From positions 3,029,432 to 3,093,431 of the forward strand of contig NZ_KI912613.1 in NCBI RefSeq assembly GCF_000519325.1: a DNA stretch of 64,000 bases. Direction: 5' to 3'. This DNA comes from Patulibacter minatonensis DSM 18081 (GTDB taxonomy: Bacteria; Actinomycetota; Thermoleophilia; Solirubrobacterales; Solirubrobacteraceae). The notes beneath the pieces are model-generated. The model did no database searches and was not told where the DNA came from. It was given only the letters and a program-made list of their open reading frames with translations. Within the stretch, counting starts at the first letter, position 1. Each line of letters starts with the position of its first letter. The translations under genes and the position numbers were made by a program. Shown here piece by piece: positions 16,116-24,341 of the stretch.

Positions 16116-17063
16116 GTGTCCTCGACGTCGCCTGCCCCGCCCGGAATCGGCATCAACATCCTGAGCCCGCGGCTCGCGGACCGGACGCCGGAGGACCGGC
16201 GCGCGGTCCTGCGGTCGATCGGAGAGTCGGGCATCGACCACATCCACATCGGCGACCACGTCAGCTTCCGCAACGGGACGGGCTGGGACGGCCTGATCTC
16301 GGCCGCGATGCACCTGCACCTCCAGGACCTCGTCCCGGTGCACCTCGGGGTGTACCAGCCGGTCCTGCGCCACCCGGTGCTCGTCGCCCGTGAGCTCTCG
16401 ACGCTGATGGAGCTCGTGCCCGGACGCCTCGTGCTCGGCGTCGGCGTCGGCGGGGACGACCCGGCCGAGGTCCGGATGTGCGGCGTCAACCCGAAGACGC
16501 GCGGTCGTCGGATGGACGAGCACCTGCCGATCCTCCGTGCGCTCCTGGCCGGCGAGCGCGTCACGCACGACGGCGAGTTCTTCCAGCTCGACGACGTCTT
16601 CATCGGCCCGCCGCCGGACCCGGCGATCCCGATCCTCATCGGCGGCCGCTCGGACAAGGCGATCCAGCGCACCGGCCGTCTCGGCGAAGGCTGGCAGGGC
16701 ATCTGGGTCTCCGCGGACCGCTTCGCGCAGACGATCGAGCAGGTGGAGCAGGCCGGTGCGGACGCCGGCCGCGGGGACGTCGCCTGGCGGCACCAGATGA
16801 TCATCTGGTGCGGCCTGGGCAAGGACAAGGCGGCGATCCGCGAGTCGGTCGCCCACGAGATGAAGGCGATCTACGGGATCGACTACGAGAAGTTCGAGAA
16901 GTGGTCGCCGGCCGGCACGCCCGAGGACCTCGCGGAGTTCATCGCCCCGTACGTCGAGAAGGGCTGTCAGGACATCAGCCTCATCGCCCACGGCGAAGGC
17001 CTCGAGGAGACCATCGAGAGCGTCGCGCACGTCAAGAGGCTGCTCGCCGGGGTGCATGCATGA
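16116..17063 (+). CDS. LLM-class F420-dependent oxidoreductase
   Basis: A 315-residue TIM-barrel oxidoreductase of the luciferase-like (bacterial luciferase/F420) family. It begins GIGINILSPRLADRTPEDRR and shows HIHIGDHVSF near 45, LVLGVGVGGDDPAEV near 105, and PAIPILIGGRSDKAIQRTG near 170, the usual cofactor-binding region. In actinobacteria these enzymes usually use F420, sometimes FMN, for hydride transfer to ketones, enones or alcohols; the cofactor cannot be fixed from sequence. GTG 16116 has a TAGGCT box six bases upstream. The gene overlaps the following acyl-CoA dehydrogenase by four bases and starts a rightward operon of at least three genes. Confidence 0.88.
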   Translation: MSSTSPAPPGIGINILSPRLADRTPEDRRAVLRSIGESGIDHIHIGDHVSFRNGTGWDGLISAAMHLHLQDLVPVHLGVYQPVLRHPVLVARELSTLMELVPGRLVLGVGVGGDDPAEVRMCGVNPKTRGRRMDEHLPILRALLAGERVTHDGEFFQLDDVFIGPPPDPAIPILIGGRSDKAIQRTGRLGEGWQGIWVSADRFAQTIEQVEQAGADAGRGDVAWRHQMIIWCGLGKDKAAIRESVAHEMKAIYGIDYEKFEKWSPAGTPEDLAEFIAPYVEKGCQDISLIAHGEGLEETIESVAHVKRLLAGVHA

Positions 17064-18271
17064 ACCTCGACTACACGCCCGAGCAGCTCGCGTACCGCGA
17101 GGAGGTCCGGGCCTGGGTGGACGCCAACAGGGCGGACGCGCCGGCGCTGCACGGCCAGTGGACGGACACCGCCTGGATCGCCGGGCGCCGCGCCTGGCAG
17201 GGCGCGCTCGCCGACGGCGGGTACGCCGGGGTCACGTGGCCGCAGGAGTGGGGCGGCCAGGGCCGCAGCCCCGTCGACCAGGTGATCGTCGACGAGGAGC
17301 TCGTCCGCGGCGGCGTGCCGAACATCCTCGACTACATCGGGCTGGGCATGCTCGGGCCGTGCATCATGGCCCACGGCACGAGCGAGCAGAAGCAGCGCTA
17401 CATCGGGCCGATGCTCCACGGCGACGAGATCTGGTGCCAGATGTTCTCGGAGCCCGCCGCCGGCTCCGACCTCGCCGCCCTGCGCACCTCGGCGAAGGCC
17501 CAGGACGACGGCACGTTCGTCCTCGACGGCCAGAAGGTCTGGACCACCAACGCGCAGTTCGCCGAGTTCGGCCTCTGCCTCGCCCGCACGAACCCGGACG
17601 TCGTCAAGCACAAGGGCCTGACGATGTTCGTCGTGCCGATGGACACCCCGGGCGTCTCGGTCGTCGGCCTGGAGCAGATCTCCGGCGACGCCGAGTTCAA
17701 CGAGGTCTTCCTCGACGGTGTCGTCCTCGGCCCCGAGCACGTCGTCGGCGAGGTCGACGGCGGCTGGGCCTGCGCCCTGACCGTGCTCATGAACGAGCGC
17801 CTCTCGATCGGCCGCGACGTCACCGGCTTCCGCATGGACGTCGACCGCTTCCCGCCGCCGATCGCCGCCGACGCCCACGCGCGCCGCGACCCGGAGGTCC
17901 GCCACCGCCTCGGTGACGCGAGCGTCGACCTCCTCGCCGTCCGCTTCAACGGCCTGCGCGCGCTCACCGCGCTCCAGCAGGGCCAGGTGCCCGGTCCCGA
18001 GGCCGGGCTGGCGAAGCTCACGATGGTGGAAGCCGCCACGCGCGCCGCCGACCTCGTCGTCGATGTCCTCGGCCCGTCCGCGCTCGATCCGACGAGCGAG
18101 TGGTACCACGTGGTCTCGTACCTCCCGGGCTTCCGCTCCGCCGGCGGCACGGCCGAGATCGTCCGCAACACCGTCGGGGACCGCGTCCTCGGCCTGCCCC
18201 CCGAGCCGCGCTCGGACAAGGGCGTCCCGTTCTCCCAGACCCGCTCCGACGGTGCGGTGGAGGCCCGATGA
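17060..18271 (+). CDS. Acyl-CoA dehydrogenase (first of a pair)
   Basis: A 403-residue FAD acyl-CoA dehydrogenase starting MNLDYTPEQLAYREEVRAWV. FAD/substrate motifs are MFSEPAAGSDLAALRT (near 130), KVWTTNAQFAEFGLCLART and the C-terminal FRSAGGTAEIVRNTVGDRVL. It overlaps the genes on both sides by four bases (17060-17063 and 18268-18271). Two adjacent, unequal dehydrogenase genes like this often form alpha2beta2 complexes in mycobacterial steroid side-chain degradation (FadE28-FadE29 type). A heteromer with the next gene product is the best inference. Confidence 0.9.
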   Translation: MNLDYTPEQLAYREEVRAWVDANRADAPALHGQWTDTAWIAGRRAWQGALADGGYAGVTWPQEWGGQGRSPVDQVIVDEELVRGGVPNILDYIGLGMLGPCIMAHGTSEQKQRYIGPMLHGDEIWCQMFSEPAAGSDLAALRTSAKAQDDGTFVLDGQKVWTTNAQFAEFGLCLARTNPDVVKHKGLTMFVVPMDTPGVSVVGLEQISGDAEFNEVFLDGVVLGPEHVVGEVDGGWACALTVLMNERLSIGRDVTGFRMDVDRFPPPIAADAHARRDPEVRHRLGDASVDLLAVRFNGLRALTALQQGQVPGPEAGLAKLTMVEAATRAADLVVDVLGPSALDPTSEWYHVVSYLPGFRSAGGTAEIVRNTVGDRVLGLPPEPRSDKGVPFSQTRSDGAVEAR

Positions 18272-19386
18272 ATCTCGATCTGACCGACGAGCAGCGCCTC
18301 CTGCGCGGCTCCGCCCGCGACCTCCTGGCCGGGCGCGGGACGATCGCCGCGGCCCGCGAGGCGATCACGGACCCGACGAAGCTCCCCGATCTCTGGTCCG
18401 TCGCCGGGGAGATGGGCTGGGCCGGCCTGCTCGTGTCCGAGGACCACGACGGCGTCGGGCTCTCGGCCTTCGACGCGATGCTCGTGTTCACCGAGCTCGG
18501 CCGGGTCCTGGCCTCGGTCCCGCTGCTCGGTCATCTGACCGCGTCGGTGCTCGCCGACCGCGCGGACGGTGCGCTGGCCGCCGTGCTCGCGGACGGCACG
18601 CGTCGCGCTGCCTTCGTGGCGGCCCGTCCGCCCGGCGACGTCGTGGACGGCTGGACCGTGGAGCGCGAGACCGGCACCGGGCGCGTCCCGGCCCCGGTGC
18701 TGGCCGCCGACGGCACCCTCACCGGCGCCACCGCCTGGGTCCCCGACGCTCCCGGGGCCGACGTCCTGATCGTCGCCGCCACGCGCGAGGACGGCAGCCC
18801 CGTCGTCGTGGTCGTCGAGGCCGGCGACGCGTCGGTCCGCGAGGAGCGCACCTACGACGCGACCCGCAGCGTCGGGCACTTGACCTTCGACCACAGCTCG
18901 GCGCGCGAGCTCGACGGCCTCGGTGCCGGAGACCTCGCCGGCGCCTGGTACCTCGCGCAGTCGCTGCTGGCCGCAGAGGCGCTCGGCGCCGTGGAGACCG
19001 CGCTCGAGATGGCGGTGACGTATGCGAAGGACCGCATGACGTTCGGCCGGCAGATCGGCTCGTACCAGGCGGTCAAGCACCAGCTCGTCGACGTGCTGAA
19101 GGCGCGCGAGAACGCCTACTCGCTGATCGTCTACGCCGGTCTCGCGCACCAGGATCTCCCGGAGGAGCTGGCGCTGGCCGCCAGCGCCGCCCGCGCCGGG
19201 GCCGGCAAGGCGCTCGACCTGGCGTCGCGCACCTGCATCGCCGTCCACGGCGGGATCGGCGCGACCTGGGAGCACGACGCCCCGCTGATCTTCCGCCGGG
19301 CCCAGATCAGCCGCCGCCTGCTGGGCGGGACCGACGACGCGACCGACCGCGTCGCCGAGCGCGTCCTCGCCGGCGCCACGACGTAG
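18268..19386 (+). CDS. Acyl-CoA dehydrogenase (second of a pair)
   Basis: A 372-residue dehydrogenase, shorter and less conserved in its middle domain than its neighbour. It opens MNLDLTDEQRLLRGSARDLL. The C-terminal helical domain is strong: TYAKDRMTFGRQIGSYQAVK, then CIAVHGGIGATWEHD, the usual ending of the partner subunit in heteromeric FadE pairs. The central flavin-shielding segment is reduced. It is coupled to the upstream gene by ATGA and followed after 28 bases by an aldehyde dehydrogenase. Confidence 0.88.
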   Translation: MNLDLTDEQRLLRGSARDLLAGRGTIAAAREAITDPTKLPDLWSVAGEMGWAGLLVSEDHDGVGLSAFDAMLVFTELGRVLASVPLLGHLTASVLADRADGALAAVLADGTRRAAFVAARPPGDVVDGWTVERETGTGRVPAPVLAADGTLTGATAWVPDAPGADVLIVAATREDGSPVVVVVEAGDASVREERTYDATRSVGHLTFDHSSARELDGLGAGDLAGAWYLAQSLLAAEALGAVETALEMAVTYAKDRMTFGRQIGSYQAVKHQLVDVLKARENAYSLIVYAGLAHQDLPEELALAASAARAGAGKALDLASRTCIAVHGGIGATWEHDAPLIFRRAQISRRLLGGTDDATDRVAERVLAGATT

Positions 19387-19414
19387 CCCCGACCACCGAC
19401 ACCGAGGACCACCG

Positions 19415-20887
19415 ATGAGCACCGCCACCGAACTCGACCTGACCTACGACACGCTCTACATCGGCGGCGAGTGGGTCGCACCGTCCGGGAACGACCGGAT
19501 CACCGTCACGTCGCCGTCGACCCTGCAGACGATCGGCGTCGTGCCGGACGGGACGACGGCGGACATCGACCGCGCGGTCGCCGCCGCGCGCGCCGCGTTC
19601 GACGACCGCACGGGCTGGTCCTCGTGGGAGCCCGAGGAGCGGCAGGTCGTCCTCAACCGGTTCGCCGACGAGATGGACGCGCGGCTGGAGGACACGGCGG
19701 TCCGCACCTCGTCGCAGAACGGCATGCCGATCGCGATCGCCCGCCAGCTCGAGGGCGGCTTCCCCGGGATGCTCCTGCGCTACTACGCCGACGTCGCGGT
19801 GAAGCAGGAGCGCGAGGAGCACCGTCCCGGGCTTCTGGGCGGCACGTCCGTCGTCCGTCGCACACCGCTGGGTGTGGTCGGCGCGATCGTGCCATGGAAC
19901 TTCCCGCAGGCCCTGACGTTCCTGAAGTTCGGTCCGTTGCTGGCCGCGGGCTGCACCGTCGTGCTGAAGCCGTCGCCCGAGACGGTCCTCGACGCCTACA
20001 CGATCGCCGAGGCCGCCGAGGCCGCCGGCGTCCCCGCCGGCGTCGTGAACATCGTGCAGGGCGGCCGGGAGGTCGGTGCCTACCTCGTCGAGCATCCCGG
20101 CGTCCAGAAGGTCGCCTTCACCGGCTCGACGGTCGCCGGCCGCAAGATCGGTGAGGTCTGTGGGCGCCTGCTGAAGCCGGTCACCCTCGAGCTCGGCGGC
20201 AAGTCCGCCGCGATCGTTCTGGACGACGCCTCCCTCACGGACAAGATGGAGCAGCTCTTCGGCTGCATGCTCATCAACAACGGCCAGACCTGCTGGCTCA
20301 ACAGCCGGATCCTGGCGCCGAAGTCGCGGTACGACGAGGTCGTGGACACGCTGTCCGCCCTCGCGAACGGCGTCACGATCGGGAACCCGCTGGACGACGG
20401 CACCCAGATCGGGCCGGTCGTGTCGCAGGTCCAGCGCGACAAGATCGAGGGCTACATCCAGAAGGGCAAGGACGGCGGCGCACGCGTCGCCGCCGGTGGT
20501 GGCCGTCCGGAGGGGCTCGACGGGTACTACGTCCAGCCGACCGTCTTCGCCGACGTCGACCCGAACTCGGTCATCGCACAGGAGGAGATCTTCGGGCCGG
20601 TCCTCTCCGTGATCCCGTACGACACCGTCGACGACGCCGTCGAGATCGCCAACGGCACGGAGTTCGGGCTCGGCGGAACCGTCTGGACCGAGGACAAGGA
20701 ACGTGGTCTGGCGGTCGCCCGCCGGGTCCAGACGGGCACGATCGGGATCAACTTCTACGTCAACGACCCGGGCTCGCCGTTCGGGGGCGTGAAGGCCAGC
20801 GGCCTCGGCCGCGAGATGGGTCCGGAGGCCCTCGGGTACTACCAGGCGATCCAGACCGTCTACCTGGATCCGCCGAGCCTCGGATGA
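19415..20887 (+). CDS. NAD(P)-dependent aldehyde dehydrogenase
   Basis: A 490-residue aldehyde dehydrogenase of normal length. It shows VPWNFPQALTFLKFGPLLAA near 163, FTGSTVAGRKIG near 230, the general-base Glu in VTLELGGKS near 258, and the nucleophile Cys in NNGQTCWLNSR near 292. EIFGPVLSVIPYD and PFGGVKASGLGREMG complete the signature. It oxidises an aldehyde to the acid that the nearby CoA synthetases could activate. An ATG after CCGAGGACCACCG is used. It probably belongs to the LLM-FadE operon. Confidence 0.93.
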   Translation: MSTATELDLTYDTLYIGGEWVAPSGNDRITVTSPSTLQTIGVVPDGTTADIDRAVAAARAAFDDRTGWSSWEPEERQVVLNRFADEMDARLEDTAVRTSSQNGMPIAIARQLEGGFPGMLLRYYADVAVKQEREEHRPGLLGGTSVVRRTPLGVVGAIVPWNFPQALTFLKFGPLLAAGCTVVLKPSPETVLDAYTIAEAAEAAGVPAGVVNIVQGGREVGAYLVEHPGVQKVAFTGSTVAGRKIGEVCGRLLKPVTLELGGKSAAIVLDDASLTDKMEQLFGCMLINNGQTCWLNSRILAPKSRYDEVVDTLSALANGVTIGNPLDDGTQIGPVVSQVQRDKIEGYIQKGKDGGARVAAGGGRPEGLDGYYVQPTVFADVDPNSVIAQEEIFGPVLSVIPYDTVDDAVEIANGTEFGLGGTVWTEDKERGLAVARRVQTGTIGINFYVNDPGSPFGGVKASGLGREMGPEALGYYQAIQTVYLDPPSLG

Positions 20888-20911
20888 TCATCGGTCGCCG
20901 CCCGGTCGTCC

Positions 20912-21943
20912 GTGGCTGATCCCCGCCCGGGCCGGACCGCCTCGCCCGCGGAGATGCTCGGCGGGCTGCTGGTGGACGGGTTCGGTCGGGTGGTGCGGGA
21001 TCTGCGGGTGTCGGTGACGGACGTGTGCAACCTGCGGTGCACGTACTGCCTGCCGGAGTCGGGGATCTCGTGGCTGCCGAAGGACGAGCGCCTGGACGAC
21101 GACGAGACGGTCCGCCTGGTCGAGGTGCTCGCGGGTCTGGGGGTCCGGACGGTCCGGATCACGGGTGGTGAGCCGCTGGCGCGGGCGCACCTGCCGGCCC
21201 TGGTCGAGCGGCTGGACGCGGTCGACGGGATCGAGGAGCTCTCGATGACCACCAACGGCGTGCTGCTGGCGCGGCACGCCGACGCGCTGGTGGCGGCGGG
21301 GGTGTCGCGGTTCAACGTGTCGATCGACTCCGTCGACCAGCGGCGGTTCGCCGAGCTGACGCGTCGCGACCGGCTGCCGGCGGTGCTGGAGGGCATCGCG
21401 GCGCTGGACCGTCACGACGTGCTCGTGAAGCTCAACGCGGTGGCGTTGAAGGGGATCACGGAGCACGAGTGCGTCGACCTCGTCGCGTTCGCCCGCGCGC
21501 GGGGCCTGCAGCTGCGGTTCATCGAGGTGATGCCGCTGGACGCCGACGGTGCGTGGACGGAGGACCACGTGTTGACGGGTGAGGAGGTCCGGGCGCTGAT
21601 CCACGAGCGCTGGCCCGTCGACGCGCTCGAGCGCGAGCCCTCGTCGACGGCGCGGGTGTTCCGGTTCCGGGACGGTGGTGGCGAGGTCGGGTTCGTGTCG
21701 TCGGTGACGCAGTCGTTCTGTGGTGACTGCGACCGGTTGCGGTTGACGGCGGACGGGCAGCTCAGGACCTGTCTGTTCTCGCACGACGAGACGGACCTGC
21801 GCGGGGCGCTGCGGTCGGGGGCGTCGGACGCGGAGCTGGTGGCGATGATCCGGCGTGCGGTGGCGGGGAAGCAGTGGGGGCACGAGATGCACAAGCCGGG
21901 GTTCCGGCCGCCGGACCGCCCGATGAGCGCCATCGGCGGCTGA
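20912..21943 (+). CDS. moaA: GTP 3',8-cyclase (molybdenum cofactor biosynthesis)
   Basis: A 343-residue radical-SAM enzyme that rearranges GTP to the first intermediate of molybdopterin synthesis. The N-terminal cluster motif is DVCNLRCTYC (CxxxCxxC). VRITGGEPLARAHLPALVER lies near 84, the C-terminal second cluster is FCGDCDRLRL then RTCLFS, and the protein ends with the required Gly-Gly (SAIGG). No other moa genes are nearby, but the next gene encodes a molybdopterin enzyme, so supply and demand are linked. GTG 20912 lies 24 bases after the aldehyde dehydrogenase stop. Confidence 0.95.
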   Translation: MADPRPGRTASPAEMLGGLLVDGFGRVVRDLRVSVTDVCNLRCTYCLPESGISWLPKDERLDDDETVRLVEVLAGLGVRTVRITGGEPLARAHLPALVERLDAVDGIEELSMTTNGVLLARHADALVAAGVSRFNVSIDSVDQRRFAELTRRDRLPAVLEGIAALDRHDVLVKLNAVALKGITEHECVDLVAFARARGLQLRFIEVMPLDADGAWTEDHVLTGEEVRALIHERWPVDALEREPSSTARVFRFRDGGGEVGFVSSVTQSFCGDCDRLRLTADGQLRTCLFSHDETDLRGALRSGASDAELVAMIRRAVAGKQWGHEMHKPGFRPPDRPMSAIGG

Positions 21944-22044
21944 CACGCACTGCGGAGAACCCGAGACCCGCGGAGCGCGTCCTGCGTCCATCCGCCGACC
22001 GATGCCGATCCGTGATCACCCTTGCGTGCCTCGTACGCGAGGCG

Positions 22045-22050
22045 TAGAAC
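22045..22050 (+). promoter_or_regulatory. -10 box TAGAAC of the molybdoenzyme gene
   Basis: TAGAAC, five bases, then ATG 22056. This supports a leaderless start and a promoter separate from moaA. Confidence 0.5.
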
Positions 22051-22055
22051 AGCCC

Positions 22056-24281
22056 ATGGTCGAGAAGCGCGTGTGGTGCGGCATCTGCGAGGCGTCCTGC
22101 GGTCTGGTCGCCACCGTCGAGAACGACGAGATCGTGAAGATGCGGCCCGACCCGGACCACCCGCAGTCCAAGGGCTTCGCGTGTCCGAAGGGCATCCTCT
22201 TCCCCGAGGTCCTCAAGGATCCCGACCGCCTGCGCGACCCGATGAAGCGCCAGCCGGACGGCACGTTCGAGAAGGTCGGCTGGGACGAGGCGCTCGACGA
22301 CATCGGCCGGCGACTGAAGACGATCATCGACGAGCACGGCACCGAGTCCGTCGGCTGCGGCCTGGGCAACGCCAACGCCTGGAACTACGGCGCGTTCCTG
22401 ACGCTCTTCGGCATGGCCACGGCGCTGAAGACGAAGCACTACTACACGGCCTCGTCGATCGATATCAACGGCTACTGGGTCGTCAGCCAGCTGCTCTACG
22501 GCAACAACCTCACCAACCCGTTCCCCGACTTCGCACGCACCGACTTCGCGCTCGTCGTCGGCGCCAACCCCGTCGTCTCGCACGGCTCGATGGCGACGAT
22601 CGGCAAGATCCGCGAGGCGATGCTCGACATCACCGAGCGCGGGGGCCGGGTCGTCGTGGTCGACCCGCGGCGGACCGAGACCGCGCGGCTCTTCGAGCAC
22701 CAGCCGATCCTCCCGGAGGGCGACGTCTGGCTCATGCTCGGCCTGCTCCACACCATCGTCGACGAAGGGCTCGAGGACCGCGCGCGCATGACCGAGCAGG
22801 CCTCCGGGGTCGCGTTCGCCCTCGACCTGGTCCGCGACGTCGACATGGACCGCGTCGCCGCCGAGACCGGGATCGCGGCCGACGACGTCCGGCAGCTCGC
22901 CCGCGACTTCGCCGGTGCGCGGTCCGCCAACCTCTACGGTCGCTGCGGCGCGTCGCTCGGGCGCTTCGCCTCGCTGACGAAGTACCTGATGGACGTCATC
23001 AACGTCGCGACCGGGAACCTCGACCGGCCCGGCGGGATGGTCTTCGGCCGGCCGATGGTCGACCTCGAGTTCATGACGAAGATCCTCGGCGCCAGCGGCT
23101 ACGACCGCTGGCGCACCCGCGTCGACGGCATCCCCGAGGTCATCGGCAGCTCCCCGTGGGCCACGTTCCCACGGGAGGTCGCGACGCCCGGGAAGGGCCA
23201 GTGCCGCGCGATGTTCTGCGTCGCGACGAACGCCGCGATGACCTCGCCCGACACGGAGGCGATGGAGGCCGCGTTCGAGAGCCTCGACCTCTTCGTCTCG
23301 CTCGACCCGTACATCACCGAGACGAACAAGCACGCGGACTACGTGCTGCCGCCGAAGATGCTCTACGAGCGCGAGGGCTTCCCCGTCTTCACCCAGTCCC
23401 ACAACGCGGTCCCGCACGCGCAGTGGACCGAGGCGATCGTGTCCGGTCCACCGAACGTCCGCGACGACTGGCGGACCCTCGACGACATCTGCAAGCGCGT
23501 CGGGATCGTGCCGTCCGGCGCACCGGGTGCGCAGCTGATGGGCAAGATCGGCATCCGGCTCCCGCCTAGTCTGGGCGTCGACCTGTTCATGCGGATCGGC
23601 CCCGACGGCGACCTCTTCGGTCTCCGTCGCCGGGGGATCAGCCGCAAGAAGCTGATCGAGCGGGGTGGTCCGATCACGTTCTCCGACCACTGCCCGACCG
23701 GCGTGATCAGGAAGAAGATCCACCACAAGGACAAGCTCGTCCACCTCGAGCAGCCCATGTTCGCTGGCGAGCTCGAGCGGCTGAAGGCGATGCGGACCGC
23801 CGACCCCGAGCACCCGCTCCGGATCTTCTCGATCCGCGAGCTGCGGTCGCAGAACTCGTGGCTGCACAACGTCGACAAGCTCATGACGGGAAAGCGCTCC
23901 TGCCGCCTGCGGATGAACCCCGCCGACGCCGACGAGCGCGGGCTGCAGGACGGCGCCGAGGTCCGCATCACCTCGCGCTGGGGCGCGATCGAGGTGCCGG
24001 TCGAGGTCACCGACGAGGTCATGGCCGGCTCGGTCGGACTCAACCAGCACTGGGGCCACAAGGGTGGCTGGCGGCGCGCCAACGCCGCCGGCGGCGCCCG
24101 CTACAACGACCTCGTCCCGAACGATCCCGCGCTGATCGACAAGGTCTCCGGCAATGCCTGGATCAACGGGATCGGTGTCAGCGTCGTTCGCGCCCCGGCG
24201 GCGCCCGACGCGGCCGAGGCCGGGGGAGAGGTCGACGTCGTGCAGGTTCCGGCGAGCGTCGGGCAGGGCACCACGACCTGA
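22056..24281 (+). CDS. Molybdopterin oxidoreductase (DMSO-reductase superfamily)
   Basis: A 741-residue catalytic subunit. The N-terminal four-iron cluster motif CGICEASCGLVATVEND with a later Cys (GFACPKG) is followed by three molybdopterin-binding regions (about 55-560) and a C-terminal dinucleotide-binding beta-barrel (about 610-720: RIFSIRELRSQNSW). There is no Tat signal, so it is cytoplasmic. No small iron-sulfur or membrane subunit lies next to it, unlike formate dehydrogenase or nitrate reductase operons. The motif after the dehydrogenase-like core does not fix the metal ligand. It is most likely a soluble oxidoreductase fed by another electron carrier; the substrate is unknown. Confidence 0.88.
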   Translation: MVEKRVWCGICEASCGLVATVENDEIVKMRPDPDHPQSKGFACPKGILFPEVLKDPDRLRDPMKRQPDGTFEKVGWDEALDDIGRRLKTIIDEHGTESVGCGLGNANAWNYGAFLTLFGMATALKTKHYYTASSIDINGYWVVSQLLYGNNLTNPFPDFARTDFALVVGANPVVSHGSMATIGKIREAMLDITERGGRVVVVDPRRTETARLFEHQPILPEGDVWLMLGLLHTIVDEGLEDRARMTEQASGVAFALDLVRDVDMDRVAAETGIAADDVRQLARDFAGARSANLYGRCGASLGRFASLTKYLMDVINVATGNLDRPGGMVFGRPMVDLEFMTKILGASGYDRWRTRVDGIPEVIGSSPWATFPREVATPGKGQCRAMFCVATNAAMTSPDTEAMEAAFESLDLFVSLDPYITETNKHADYVLPPKMLYEREGFPVFTQSHNAVPHAQWTEAIVSGPPNVRDDWRTLDDICKRVGIVPSGAPGAQLMGKIGIRLPPSLGVDLFMRIGPDGDLFGLRRRGISRKKLIERGGPITFSDHCPTGVIRKKIHHKDKLVHLEQPMFAGELERLKAMRTADPEHPLRIFSIRELRSQNSWLHNVDKLMTGKRSCRLRMNPADADERGLQDGAEVRITSRWGAIEVPVEVTDEVMAGSVGLNQHWGHKGGWRRANAAGGARYNDLVPNDPALIDKVSGNAWINGIGVSVVRAPAAPDAAEAGGEVDVVQVPASVGQGTTT

Positions 24282-24289
24282 GCGGACTC

Positions 24290-24314
24290 CGCGGACGGCG
24301 GTGAGCCGTCCGCG
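24290..24314 (+). terminator. Hairpin terminator after the molybdoenzyme
   Basis: CGCGGACGGC (24290-24299) and GCCGTCCGCG (24305-24314) form a 10-bp stem with loop GGTGA, nine bases after the stop codon. Confidence 0.65.
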
Positions 24315-24341
24315 TCCTGGCATCCTTCGAACAGGACTGCC

